The notes under the pieces are model-generated. The model worked only from the letters and a program-made list of their open reading frames with translations. It ran no database searches and had not been told where the DNA came from. 64,000 nucleotides of DNA from contig BMUX01000005.1 of NCBI GenBank assembly GCA_014650415.1, forward strand, positions 516,146 to 580,145, in the 5' to 3' direction. Numbering within the stretch: position 1 is the stretch's first letter; every line of letters begins with the position of its first letter. Positions 45,147-53,398 of this stretch are shown in pieces. A program made the position numbers and the translations under genes. The DNA is from Streptomyces spiroverticillatus (lineage in GTDB: Bacteria > Actinomycetota > Actinomycetes > Streptomycetales > Streptomycetaceae).

Positions 45147-45175
45147 ACGTGGCCATGTGTCCGGCCGGCTTCCGG

Positions 45176-46906
45176 CTATTCGACAAGCTTTCCCTCGGTG
45201 GAGACCTCCGTCATGAGCGAGGCGATCTCTTGCGGAACCGGGGGAATGCTCTCGTGGACGACACCGGTCTTCGAGGACCAGACGAGGTTGACGCGGAACG
45301 CGGGGTCCGTCTCAGGGAAGTCGCTGCGGTTGTGGCAGCCGCGGGTCTCCCGGCGCTCCAGCGCCGCCTCGAGAGTGGCGCGCGCGGCCAGGGCGGCCGA
45401 TTTCAGGTCGAAGGCGTGGGCGAGGTCCTGGAAGCCGGCGATGTCGGGGTGCACCCCGACGTTCTCCATGCGCTTTTCGATGAGGTTCAGCTCCGCCAGA
45501 CCGGTGCGCAGACCCTGCTCGTCCCGGACGACGCCCGCGTGCTCGGTCATGGTGTTGCGGATGGCACGCTGCAGGGCACGGACGTTCTCGGGCCCGTCTG
45601 CGGCGAGCAACGCGTCGACCTCCGCGCGGGCCCCGGCAACGGCCGAGGCACTGCGCGGCTGTGCGGTGAGTGATTCCGCGTAGGCGGCGGCGGCCTGGCC
45701 GGTGATGCGGCCGTAGACCAGCAGCTCGATGAGGCTGTTGCCGCCCAAGCGGTTGGCGCCGTGCAGTCCGCTGGAGGCCTCGCCGATGGCGTACAGGCCA
45801 CGGACGTCGGTGCTGTGGTCCTCGGGGCGGACCCAGACACCGCCCATCGAATAGTGGGCTGTGGGAGCGACCTCGATCGGATCGCGCGTGATGTCGAGCA
45901 TCTGCAGTTCGAGGAGGGTCTGGTAGACGCGGGGGAGCCGCGTCATGATCGTCTGGCGGGGAAGGTGCGAGACGTCGAGCCAGACGCCGCCGTTGGGCGT
46001 GCCGCGCCCCTCCTTGATCTCGGTGTAGGAGGCCAGCGCCACGCGGTCGCGCGTGGACAGTTCCATGCGCTCGGGGTCGTAGTGGCTCATGTACCGCTCG
46101 CCCAGGGCGTTGCGCAGGACGCCGCCCTCGCCGCGGGCCGCTTCGCTGACCAGCGTGCCGGCGGCGTTCTCCGGTTCGATGATGCCGGAGGGATGGAACT
46201 GCACCAGCTCGGGATCGCGCAGCCTGGCCCCGGCCTCGACCGCGAGCCGGAACGAGTCGCCTGTGTTCTCGTCGCGCCGCGAAGACGTGCGGCGCCAGAT
46301 GCGTGTGTGGCCGCCGGCCGCGAGGATGACGGCGTCCGCGTGGACGAGGTAGCGGGTGCCGTTGTTCAGGTCGAAGCCGTAGGCGCCGAACACCGCGCCG
46401 TCGTGCACCAGGAGGCGGGTGATGTAGACGCTGTCGAGCACAGGGATGTCCAGCCGGCTCGCCCGCCGGACAAGCGTGCGCTGGATCTCCAGGCCCGTGT
46501 AGTCGCCGGCGAAGGCGGTGCGCCGGAACTTGTGCGCACCGAAGAAGCGCTGTGAGATGCGGCCGTCCTCCTCACGGGCGAAGGCCATGCCGTACCGCTC
46601 CAGGTCGTCGATGCCCAGGGCGGCACCTCGGGTGACGATCTCTGCCGTACGTGGGTCACCCAGGAGATAGCTCTCCTTGAGTGTGTCGGCGGCGTGCTGC
46701 TGCCAGCTGTCCCCGGGATCCATCGTGGCCAGGGCGGCGTTGATCCCACCGGCGGCCAGTGAGGTGTGGGTGTCCTCCTTGGGACGTTTGCCGACGGCGA
46801 CAACGTCGACGCCGGCCTCGGCCAGCTCGATCGACGCTCGCAGGCCGGCTCCGCCGGTGCCGATCACCAGCACTGTGGTGGCAAGACGTTGCTCGGTAAT
46901 GGCCAC
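45176..46906 (-). CDS. Fumarate reductase/succinate dehydrogenase-type flavoprotein
   Basis: 576 aa from GTG 46906 with GGGAG 5 nt upstream. The FAD-binding VLVIGTGGAGLRASIELAEA and LAAGGINAALATMDPGDSWQ lead to the catalytic region VQFHPSGIIEPENAAGTLVS EAARGEGG, the capping-domain contact TAHYSMGGVWV and GLHGANRLGGNSLIELLVYG. This is the SdhA/FrdA/NadB family. No iron-sulfur or membrane-anchor subunit is next to it; the divergent gene is a ferredoxin, a plausible electron partner. A soluble fumarate reductase or L-aspartate oxidase-like role is inferred, not shown. Confidence 0.9.
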   Translation of the reverse strand: MAITEQRLATTVLVIGTGGAGLRASIELAEAGVDVVAVGKRPKEDTHTSLAAGGINAALATMDPGDSWQQHAADTLKESYLLGDPRTAEIVTRGAALGIDDLERYGMAFAREEDGRISQRFFGAHKFRRTAFAGDYTGLEIQRTLVRRASRLDIPVLDSVYITRLLVHDGAVFGAYGFDLNNGTRYLVHADAVILAAGGHTRIWRRTSSRRDENTGDSFRLAVEAGARLRDPELVQFHPSGIIEPENAAGTLVSEAARGEGGVLRNALGERYMSHYDPERMELSTRDRVALASYTEIKEGRGTPNGGVWLDVSHLPRQTIMTRLPRVYQTLLELQMLDITRDPIEVAPTAHYSMGGVWVRPEDHSTDVRGLYAIGEASSGLHGANRLGGNSLIELLVYGRITGQAAAAYAESLTAQPRSASAVAGARAEVDALLAADGPENVRALQRAIRNTMTEHAGVVRDEQGLRTGLAELNLIEKRMENVGVHPDIAGFQDLAHAFDLKSAALAARATLEAALERRETRGCHNRSDFPETDPAFRVNLVWSSKTGVVHESIPPVPQEIASLMTEVSTEGKLVE

Positions 46907-46943
46907 GATCACTCCCGTCGCTCTGGGTGGGTCACGCACAAGT

Positions 46944-46970
46944 GACAAGTCCGGGCGACGGTTTGTGACA
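46944..46970 (-). promoter_or_regulatory. ECF41-type promoter for flavoprotein
   Basis: Minus strand TGTCACA (46970-46964), 15 nt, TTGTC (46948-46944), leader about 30 nt. It rules out the in-frame ATG at 46948 as the start. Confidence 0.7.
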
Positions 46971-47006
46971 TGGGCGCCGATGTGTTGAGCATCGTGCGTG
47001 TGCAGT

Positions 47007-47033
47007 TGTCACACCTTTGCGGTGTCGTCGGTC
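47007..47033 (+). promoter_or_regulatory. ECF41-type promoter for ferredoxin
   Basis: TGTCACA (47007-47013), 15 nt, CGGTC (47029-47033), leader about 30 nt. Divergent to the flavoprotein promoter, -35 boxes 36 bp apart. Confidence 0.78.
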
Positions 47034-47070
47034 ACATGGGTGAGTTCGTGGCCCGGAGAGGAGCAAGGGG

Positions 47071-47457
47071 ATGACGTATGTCATCGCGCAGCCCTGTGTC
47101 GACATCAAGGACCGGGCGTGCCTGACCGAATGTCCGGTGGACTGTATCTACGAGGGCGTACGCACGCTGTACATCAACCCCGACGAGTGCGTCGACTGCC
47201 ACGCCTGCGAGCCCGTCTGCCCAGTGGAAGCGATCTTCCAGGAGGACGAGCTGCCGCAGCACTGGGAGCACTATCGGACTGTCGACGAGGAGTTCTTCGA
47301 CGGGGGTTCGGCGCAACGGTGTGATCCTCGTGAGGCGTCCGGAGACCATCCCCTGGTCGCGGCACTGCCGCCGCAGCAGGTACGCAAGACGGAGATCTCC
47401 AGGTTCGCCGTCCGCAAGGACGAGGCCGACGATGTGGATCCGTGGTTTCCGCTCTGA
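47071..47457 (+). CDS. 7Fe ferredoxin (FdxA-like)
   Basis: 128 aa. Cys9, Cys17, Cys21 and Cys25 (CVDIKDRACLTECPVDCIYE) and Cys40, Cys43, Cys46, Cys50 (CVDCHACEPVCPVEAI) supply a 3Fe-4S and a 4Fe-4S cluster as in actinobacterial FdxA. The C-terminus is ~20 residues longer than usual and polar. It transfers electrons at low potential; in this island it could serve the divergent flavoprotein or other oxidoreductases. Confidence 0.95.
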   Translation: MTYVIAQPCVDIKDRACLTECPVDCIYEGVRTLYINPDECVDCHACEPVCPVEAIFQEDELPQHWEHYRTVDEEFFDGGSAQRCDPREASGDHPLVAALPPQQVRKTEISRFAVRKDEADDVDPWFPL

Positions 47458-47462
47458 ACCGG

Positions 47463-47960
47463 TCAGGGAGCGAGGGTGACGGTGGTGGGGGTGCCCCTCC
47501 AGGCCATGCGTGCGTACGGGCACAGCCCGTCGGCCCGCTCCATCAGGCTCGTGGCCGTCTCGCGTGGGACGTCGGGCCACCGCACCACCAGGTCGACGTG
47601 GAGCAGATAGCCGCCGTCACCGGGATCGCGTCCGAACGCGACGGTCGCCGCGACGGAGATGGCCCCGGGGTCGAGTGCCTCCTGCCTCGCCAGGAGGCTC
47701 AGCGCGCCGTGGAAGCAGGCCGCGAAGCCGGCCGCGAACAACTGCTCGGGGTTGGTCCCCTGACCGCTGCCGCCCAGCTCGGCGGGCATCCGCAGATCCA
47801 GGTTCAGGGCACCGTCCGACGAACGTGCTTGGCCGGAGGCCCGCCCGTGCGAGGCCGCACCACCGTCGACGGTCACCGTCGTCGTATAGAGGGGGGAGAA
47901 CTCCTCCCCGGCGAAGCCCATATCGGTGGACAGGGCGGGTAGCTGGAGCGGATCGGTCAC
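47463..47960 (-). CDS. ohr: Ohr/OsmC organic hydroperoxide resistance protein
   Basis: 165 aa from GTG 47960. The two catalytic cysteines are in AAGFAACFHGALSLLA and RADGLCPYARMA, with the family strands YTTTVTVDGGAASHGRA and GTNPEQLFAAG. Ohr reduces organic hydroperoxides with lipoyl-protein or dithiol help; the island's E2 is a lipoyl protein. It is usually OhrR-controlled, but here no OhrR gene is adjacent and an ECF41-type promoter precedes it. It converges with the ferredoxin gene, 5 bp apart. Confidence 0.92.
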   Translation of the reverse strand: MTDPLQLPALSTDMGFAGEEFSPLYTTTVTVDGGAASHGRASGQARSSDGALNLDLRMPAELGGSGQGTNPEQLFAAGFAACFHGALSLLARQEALDPGAISVAATVAFGRDPGDGGYLLHVDLVVRWPDVPRETATSLMERADGLCPYARMAWRGTPTTVTLAP

Positions 47961-48021
47961 GGCATGACTCCGGTCGTCGTGGTGAGGTGTCGGTCGTGCG
48001 GTTCGGGCCGGACTACTGCAT

Positions 48022-48048
48022 GACCGGGGAACGACCGCTCCTGTGACG
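48022..48048 (-). promoter_or_regulatory. ECF41-type promoter for ohr
   Basis: Minus strand CGTCACA (48048-48042), 15 nt, CGGTC (48026-48022), leader about 54 nt. Confidence 0.68.
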
Positions 48049-48082
48049 CGGTCAGCGAAACGAAGGAGATGCCGTGGGCCGC

Positions 48083-48979
48083 TCAGTCCTTCAACGAGGC
48101 CACGTAGGGCGCCAGTTTGGCCGGGTTCATCACCCACATGACCCGGTCGACGCCCTTCTCGGAGACGTCGAGGGACAGCAGGCCGACAGATTCCCCCTCG
48201 GCGGAGATCAGCACCGCCGGCAGACCGTTCGCCTCGACCCACCGGACCTCCGTCCCCGGCCAGAAGCGAGGGGCGAAGGCCACCAGGTACCGCGACACGC
48301 GGGTCCGTCCGACTACCGGGATCCTGGATGCGCCGCGGACCCCGCCGCCGTCCGAGTAGCTGACGACGTCGGCGGCCAGAATGTCCTCAAGGACCGACAG
48401 CTCACCCGTCCGCGCAGCGGAGAGAAATACCTCCAGCAGGCGCCGGTGGGCGGTCCGCGTGACGCGCGCCGTGCGCTCGGAGGCCAGGTGCTTGCGCCCC
48501 CGGCTCACCAACTGGCGGGTGTTGGCCTCGGTCGTCTCCAGAATCTCGGCGATCCGGCCGTAGGGGTAATCGAACGCCTCTCTCAGCACATAGGCGGTGC
48601 GCTCCACGGGGTTCAGCTTCTCCAGAAGCATCAGAACCGCAAGCTCCAGTGCCTCGGCACGCTCCGCACCCAGTTGCGGATCCTCCGCGGTGTCGACGGG
48701 GGCGGGAAGCCATGGTCCGACATAGGACTCCCGGCGCACCCGGGCGGACTGAGCCAAGTTGATCGCCAACCGTGTGACGACCGTGGTCAGGAAGGCAGCC
48801 GGCTCCTTCACCTTCGTGCGGTCCGTGTTCTGCCACCGCACCCACGTGTCCTGCACGACGTCCTCGGCCTCCACCATGCTGCCCAGGACTCGGTACGCGA
48901 TGCCGAAGAGCTGGGGGCGTACCGCGAGGAAGTCCTCCATCGCTTGATCAAGGGCGTCGGGGGGCCTGCCAGCGTGCAT
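48083..48979 (-). CDS. Second ECF41-group sigma factor (SigJ-like)
   Basis: 298 aa from ATG 48979 with AGAAGGGA upstream. Sigma2 RPQLFGIAYRVLGSMVEAED VVQDTWVRW; linker WLPAP (90-94); sigma4 NPVERTAYVLREAFDYPYGR and TEANTRQLVSRGRKHL; SnoaL-like tail with DGGGV (210-214) and NPAKL (285-289). It is a close paralog of the factor at 42734, but its linker and C-terminal signatures deviate more. No TGTCACA-N15-NNGTC site was found upstream, so it may be controlled by another input and could be the upstream activator of the island. Confidence 0.92.
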   Translation of the reverse strand: MHAGRPPDALDQAMEDFLAVRPQLFGIAYRVLGSMVEAEDVVQDTWVRWQNTDRTKVKEPAAFLTTVVTRLAINLAQSARVRRESYVGPWLPAPVDTAEDPQLGAERAEALELAVLMLLEKLNPVERTAYVLREAFDYPYGRIAEILETTEANTRQLVSRGRKHLASERTARVTRTAHRRLLEVFLSAARTGELSVLEDILAADVVSYSDGGGVRGASRIPVVGRTRVSRYLVAFAPRFWPGTEVRWVEANGLPAVLISAEGESVGLLSLDVSEKGVDRVMWVMNPAKLAPYVASLKD

Positions 48980-49099
48980 GAAGAGTCCCTTCTGGCTTGT
49001 GCGCACCATGGTACAAGCGGCGCTGCCGGCTGATTCTCCGATCGATCGCAGGTTCCCGCCCGGCGTACTTCTTGCATCACACCGTGGCAGCTCTCTCTG

Positions 49100-49126
49100 T
49101 GTCACGGATGGATCGCGCACCTGGTC
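49100..49126 (+). promoter_or_regulatory. ECF41-type promoter for DUF5134 gene
   Basis: TGTCACG (49100-49106), 15 nt, TGGTC (49122-49126), leader about 30 nt to GTG 49164. Confidence 0.65.
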
Positions 49127-49163
49127 ATGACTGCGTACGGCAAGGAGCCAGGAAGGGCACACA

Positions 49164-49718
49164 GTGTGGGAACTGACGTCCATGCGAACACCCGTCGACA
49201 TCGAACACGGCCTGCTCACGGTGCTCTTCTCCGTCGTCGCGGTGCACGCGCTGCGGCAGGACCTGAGAGGCGTCGTGGGCCGCGAAGGGGTGGACCACCT
49301 CCTGCACTCCGCCATGGCCGCGGCCATGGCGGTGATGCCCTGGAGCCCCGGCCGTTCGCTGTCCGGTTGGACAACGACGCTCTTCTTCGCGGCCGCCGCA
49401 CTGTGGTTCCCTCTGACGGCCTTCGGCCGCGGTCCGGCGCGCGGCATCGCCGCGATCGCCGATCAACTCCCCTCGGCCGTGGGCATGGCGGCGATGGCCT
49501 GGATGCTGTGCCCGTCCTACGGACCGGACGCCGTGGTGACCGCCGTGCTGACGTCATATCTTCTGGCGTGCGGCCTCTGGTTGTTGACCCGCCCCATGCC
49601 GTCTCTCCGGTCCGGGGCCGACCGGGTGCACGGCGTCACCTCGACGGATCCGTACGGGCAGACGCGGCACGGGGCCATGGCTTGGGGGACCGCGCTGATG
49701 CTGCTCATGCATCACTGA
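49164..49718 (+). CDS. DUF5134-like integral membrane protein
   Basis: 184 aa from GTG 49164 (AGGAAGGG upstream). Five or so helices (GLLTVLFSVVAVHALRQD, HSAMAAAMAVMPW, TTLFFAAAALWFPLTAFG, MAAMAWMLC, VTAVLTSYLLACGLWLLTR) with a His-rich end (LMLLMHH). The short helix HLLHSAMAAAMAVMPW is typical of the DUF5134 family. Function unknown; its His and Met residues in membrane segments might bind metal. Confidence 0.7.
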   Translation: MWELTSMRTPVDIEHGLLTVLFSVVAVHALRQDLRGVVGREGVDHLLHSAMAAAMAVMPWSPGRSLSGWTTTLFFAAAALWFPLTAFGRGPARGIAAIADQLPSAVGMAAMAWMLCPSYGPDAVVTAVLTSYLLACGLWLLTRPMPSLRSGADRVHGVTSTDPYGQTRHGAMAWGTALMLLMHH

Positions 49719-49725
49719 GCTCCGG

Positions 49726-51111
49726 TCACAGTGCGCCGACGAACGCCTTGCTGCGCATCAGGAAGTCCGACAGGTAGCTGTCGTGGGGCACGCCGGGAGC
49801 CATCCAGCAGGTCGGGTGGTCGCCGACGTACACATTGGCGACGGTGGGTTCCGCCAGCAGCGCGTCGAGCAGGGCCCGGTCGCGGGTATGGGCCGTAAGG
49901 ACGAGCGTGTCCTGCAGCGGAGCGATGCCGTCAGTACGGTTCCAGGGCGCCACCCATACGCAGGGGAAGGGCAGTTCGGTGCGCAGCGGCTCGGCGTCGG
50001 CCCGGTCGACCTGGTGGACCGCGGGACGCAGCGCGGCACTTCCGTCGTCGAGATCCTCCACGATGCCGTCGCCGCCGAGCCAGGGCCGGGTCCCGGCCGC
50101 CACGAACCGCAGGTACGAGTCGAGCGCCCGAGCCCGGTCCAGGCCGACCACCGGAAGCACCGCTCGCTCGTCCTGGGGCGGCAGACCGGGCAGCCGGGAC
50201 AGGCGGGCCGCGAGGGCCTCGGCGAGCGGAGCCGGATCGCCCTCGACGAGCACGGCGGTGGCATTGACGCACGCGGTCCCACCCTCGTCGGCGACCGACG
50301 AGACGATCGTGTCGAGGTGTCGGCGCCAGTCGGTGTCCGCGGTGACGAGGATCTTGCTGCGACCGGGCCCCTGGGGCAGCACACGGGGATTGCCGGCGTA
50401 CCGGGCGACCACGTCGTCGCCGCCGTACACGATCGTGCGGTCGGCGCCGCGGATCAGTGCGTCGGCGGCCCGATGGTCGGTGGGAAGCAGCACCAGTTGG
50501 TCCGGTCGGACACCTGCGCCGTGCAGCGCGGTGACCAGCCGGTGCGGGGTGAAGGGTTCGCGCCGCGAAGGGCGTACGGCGACGCGGTAGCCCAGGGCCA
50601 GGGCTTCCAGCCACAGCCGGTGGACACCGGGGTGGTTGCCGGAGGCGTTGACCGCGAACACGTCACCCCGTCGTGCCCATATGGCGTGCCCGGCACCCGC
50701 GCGCTCGGGGTCGGCGAGCGTCCCGCGCGGCCTGCCCTGTTCCGCGGACGAGCGGGCCAGAGCGACGAAGCGCGCCGTGCCCCGCGTCGCGGCGCGCACT
50801 ACGGGGAGCGGCGTTCCGCAGGTGCGGCTGACGAGGTGCTCGTACGCGTGTACGTTCAGGCCTCCGACGGTGCCGGTGGCGAACTCCTCGGCCGCCGCTT
50901 CGAAGAGGGCGTCGACGCGGGCCGTCGGTACGGGCTCGGCCTTGCGCAGTGCCGCCAGCGTCCTGGTCACGTACACCGGCGGCACCAGGCTCAGCCGCGC
51001 CACCTCGGTGCCGGTCACGTCCTGCACCGCGCTCGGCATCCGCGTCCGGTAGGGGCCGCGGGGGCCCAGTGCGTCCAGGTGAACGGGCTGGGGAGCTTCG
51101 GGGGTTGCCAT
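49726..51111 (-). CDS. LuxC-like acyl-CoA reductase
   Basis: 461 aa, aldehyde dehydrogenase superfamily. The catalytic Cys is in DEGGTACVNATAVLVEG; the cofactor region has IWARRGDVFAVNASGNHPGV HRLW and the loop LPTDHRAADALIRGADRTIV. LuxC-type enzymes reduce acyl groups to aldehydes with NADPH. Its ATG overlaps the stop of the LuxE-like gene (TGATG), so the two are translated together. It would use an acyl group activated by that partner. Confidence 0.82.
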   Translation of the reverse strand: MATPEAPQPVHLDALGPRGPYRTRMPSAVQDVTGTEVARLSLVPPVYVTRTLAALRKAEPVPTARVDALFEAAAEEFATGTVGGLNVHAYEHLVSRTCGTPLPVVRAATRGTARFVALARSSAEQGRPRGTLADPERAGAGHAIWARRGDVFAVNASGNHPGVHRLWLEALALGYRVAVRPSRREPFTPHRLVTALHGAGVRPDQLVLLPTDHRAADALIRGADRTIVYGGDDVVARYAGNPRVLPQGPGRSKILVTADTDWRRHLDTIVSSVADEGGTACVNATAVLVEGDPAPLAEALAARLSRLPGLPPQDERAVLPVVGLDRARALDSYLRFVAAGTRPWLGGDGIVEDLDDGSAALRPAVHQVDRADAEPLRTELPFPCVWVAPWNRTDGIAPLQDTLVLTAHTRDRALLDALLAEPTVANVYVGDHPTCWMAPGVPHDSYLSDFLMRSKAFVGAL

Positions 51112-52211
51112 CAGTACACGCCCTCGATCACCCGGTCGCCCTCGACCGTGAGGACCGGTGCCACGTCGGCCACGGCGTCTCCCGCCTGTCCGTCGACCGG
51201 GCGCGTGCGGACGGCCGTGTCGCGTTCAGCGTTGTTGGGAATCAGCATGGACTTGCTGACGTGGCTGACGATCACTTGGCCGCGTTCTCCGAACCCGACC
51301 GGTTCCCGGGTGCCGGGGGCCACGACCGACAGGAACACGTACGGCGACACCGGATCGAACACGCAGGGCTCGGTGGCCCCGACACCGACTCGTTCGAGGA
51401 GCGCGGTGAGCATCATGGTGTTGCCGTACATGCCGATGAGCGGGGTGTCGGGAAAGACGTCCGTGGCCAGCAAGTGGCGGGTGTCGGGGTCCATGTGCGT
51501 GCCGCCCCAGACGATGGCCCGCACCGAGCCGTTGATCCGCTCCAGCAGGTCGTCCTCCCGGGCGAAGCGCTCCAACAGCGGAGTGGTGGCGGCGAGTACG
51601 CCGATGTCCTGGGTCGACAGGATCCGCCGGCACTGGTCGACGAGGTGGTCGGTGTAGGACTCGACCTCGTCGTTGCGGCCCGCGGCGATGAGCTTCCTCA
51701 CCCACCGCGGATCCATGTCGACGCTCAGCCCCGGACCGCCCAGGGACCGTGCCGCACGTTGGAGGACGTCGCCCACCAGATGCGGCCCGGTCGGCGCCAC
51801 GGTCAACCACTGGGTGCCGGTGGGCAAACCGTGGGCGCGCAGTCGCAGGTCGACCTGCTCCGTGCTGCGTGACACCAAGTCGTCGAGTTGGACGACCCGC
51901 TTGGGCGCCCCGGTCGTCCCGCCGCTGTCGAAGACGTTGACCGGCCGGACGTCGCGACCGTAACCGCAGGGGACCAGGTCCGTCACCGGGACGTCCCGCA
52001 GTTCGTCGGCCAGATCGGGGAACAGGGCCAGATCAGCCACCCCCTTGACGTCGCGGCGGGGGTCGAAGTCGAGCCGACCGGCCCGGTCCAGCCAGTAGCG
52101 CGAGCCGGTCGCCGGGTCGAAGTGCCAGTGCATGGACGCACGTACGAACTCGTCCGGGTCGACGCCGTCGAACGGTCCGGCGTCCAGGATGGCAGGAGGC
52201 TCGGGGGCCAT
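51111..52211 (-). CDS. LuxE-like acyl-protein synthetase / AMP-forming ligase
   Basis: 366 aa from ATG 52211 with AGAGAGGA 7 nt upstream. The adenylation P-loop is VFDSGGTTGAPKRVVQ, followed by the family blocks TGPHLVGDVLQRAARSLG and AIVWGGTHMDPDTRHLLATD. It lacks a full ANL C-terminal domain, like LuxE and phenylacetate-CoA-ligase-like proteins. It probably activates a carboxylic acid as acyl-AMP and hands it to the LuxC-like reductase, giving an aldehyde. No LuxD thioesterase or luciferase is in the island. Confidence 0.8.
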   Translation of the reverse strand: MAPEPPAILDAGPFDGVDPDEFVRASMHWHFDPATGSRYWLDRAGRLDFDPRRDVKGVADLALFPDLADELRDVPVTDLVPCGYGRDVRPVNVFDSGGTTGAPKRVVQLDDLVSRSTEQVDLRLRAHGLPTGTQWLTVAPTGPHLVGDVLQRAARSLGGPGLSVDMDPRWVRKLIAAGRNDEVESYTDHLVDQCRRILSTQDIGVLAATTPLLERFAREDDLLERINGSVRAIVWGGTHMDPDTRHLLATDVFPDTPLIGMYGNTMMLTALLERVGVGATEPCVFDPVSPYVFLSVVAPGTREPVGFGERGQVIVSHVSKSMLIPNNAERDTAVRTRPVDGQAGDAVADVAPVLTVEGDRVIEGVY

Positions 52212-52397
52212 GACTGGTCCTCTCTCGGCTTTCTCGGCAGGCGAACGGGATGGGGTGGCTGGGCGGTGGCTCACGGAAGCAGGCCTGCCAGGGGACCCTG
52301 AGGCCAGAGAGGACGAAAGTCCTCACACGGGACATGCGGAATTCCGGCCCGGACGGTGTGGCACGCACAGCGCCCCGTGTGGCGGGGTCGTACAGAA

Positions 52398-52424
52398 GAC
52401 CGGGCGACGAGCCCATTTGTGACA
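52398..52424 (-). promoter_or_regulatory. ECF41-type promoter for luxE/luxC-like pair
   Basis: Minus strand TGTCACA (52424-52418), 15 nt, CGGTC (52402-52398). The leader to ATG 52211 is unusually long, about 180 nt, with no clear extra gene. Confidence 0.7.
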
Positions 52425-52474
52425 ACAGTGGTTGTGACCGTCTGGCCTGAAGGAGACACACTGCGTACGGCGTC

Positions 52475-53239
52475 TCACCGACGGCTTGGAAGTGTCATGG
52501 CCAGCAGCTCCGAGTCGTTGCGTCCGGGGAGCGGGACGAAGTCTTGCCGTGCCAGTTCGTCGACGAGCCGAGCGCGCGTCGCGGGCCACATCCAGAACGT
52601 TTCGGTGTGCTCCCGCAGCACGTCCTCGCTCCTTCTCACCCAGTAGTCGACACGGGTGCGGATGCGGTAGCCGACGGCCGACATCGTCATGCGACCGCCG
52701 TAGACGTGCTCGCCGACCCGCTTGTCCACCAGCAAACGCACAACAGTGCGGGCCGGAAGGCGGGCCGGCGGCAGCTGCACAAACAGCGAACCGTCGGGAG
52801 TGAGAGCCCCGCCGACCGCGGACCACAACCTCTCGCGTACGGCAGGGGGCAGGCAGCCCACCACGTTGTGACAGACGGCCACGTCCGCGACCGCGTGCAG
52901 CGCCGCTTCCTGCAGGGGGTGCGGATGCACGGTCACCCGCCCCCGCTGCTCGGCGGGGAGGGAGGCGAGCCGGGTCATCAGGGACGTGCGCATGGCCCGG
53001 GCCGGCTCGACGGCGTGCACGTCCGCCCAGGAATCGGTCACCGACAGCATCGTCACCCGCCCGGTGCCGGCCCCGATGTCCAGCACGCCATGGCGGGCCC
53101 CGGCGATCTCACGGCCGTACAGGCGACGCACCCGCGCCTCGTCCTCGTCGGCCTGCAGGATGTCGTAGAACTCGGCGGTCACCGCGTAGGAGTCGGATCC
53201 CCGTCGGATGTTCGGCGTTCTGGTGATGACGGTATGCAT
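52475..53239 (-). CDS. SAM-dependent methyltransferase
   Basis: 254 aa. Motif I is GVLDIGAGTGRVTMLS, followed by VHAVEPARAMR and the acidic/aromatic motif VADVAVCHNVVGCL. The fold is class I; substrate unknown. ATG 53239 is chosen because the predicted promoter -10 ends at 53249, placing transcription start within a few bases of this codon, so the mRNA would be leaderless. Confidence 0.85.
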   Translation of the reverse strand: MHTVITRTPNIRRGSDSYAVTAEFYDILQADEDEARVRRLYGREIAGARHGVLDIGAGTGRVTMLSVTDSWADVHAVEPARAMRTSLMTRLASLPAEQRGRVTVHPHPLQEAALHAVADVAVCHNVVGCLPPAVRERLWSAVGGALTPDGSLFVQLPPARLPARTVVRLLVDKRVGEHVYGGRMTMSAVGYRIRTRVDYWVRRSEDVLREHTETFWMWPATRARLVDELARQDFVPLPGRNDSELLAMTLPSRR

Positions 53240-53248
53240 GCCCGACAT

Positions 53249-53275
53249 GACAACGTATGGGGCCAGTGTGTGACG
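53249..53275 (-). promoter_or_regulatory. ECF41-type promoter for methyltransferase
   Basis: Minus strand CGTCACA (53275-53269), 15 nt, TTGTC (53253-53249); the transcript would start at or near the ATG. Confidence 0.6.
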
Positions 53276-53298
53276 CGGGGGCGGCAGCCGTGCACTGC

Positions 53299-53325
53299 TG
53301 TCACAGATACACACGGTGCGCAGTC
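53299..53325 (+). promoter_or_regulatory. ECF41-type promoter for D-2-hydroxyacid dehydrogenase
   Basis: TGTCACA (53299-53305), 15 nt, CAGTC (53321-53325). Back to back with the methyltransferase promoter, -35 boxes 23 bp apart. Confidence 0.68.
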
Positions 53326-53398
53326 AATCCTTCGGCCTTGTCTCGACCCCGGACGGGGAACCGGCCCCTCAACCGCAATGAGAGCGGAGTACGTTGTC

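Noticed and set aside
48980..49099. Search for an ECF41-type promoter for the second sigma gene
   Set aside because: No TGTCACA-like element with a GTC 15 nt plus two bases downstream was found on the minus strand.
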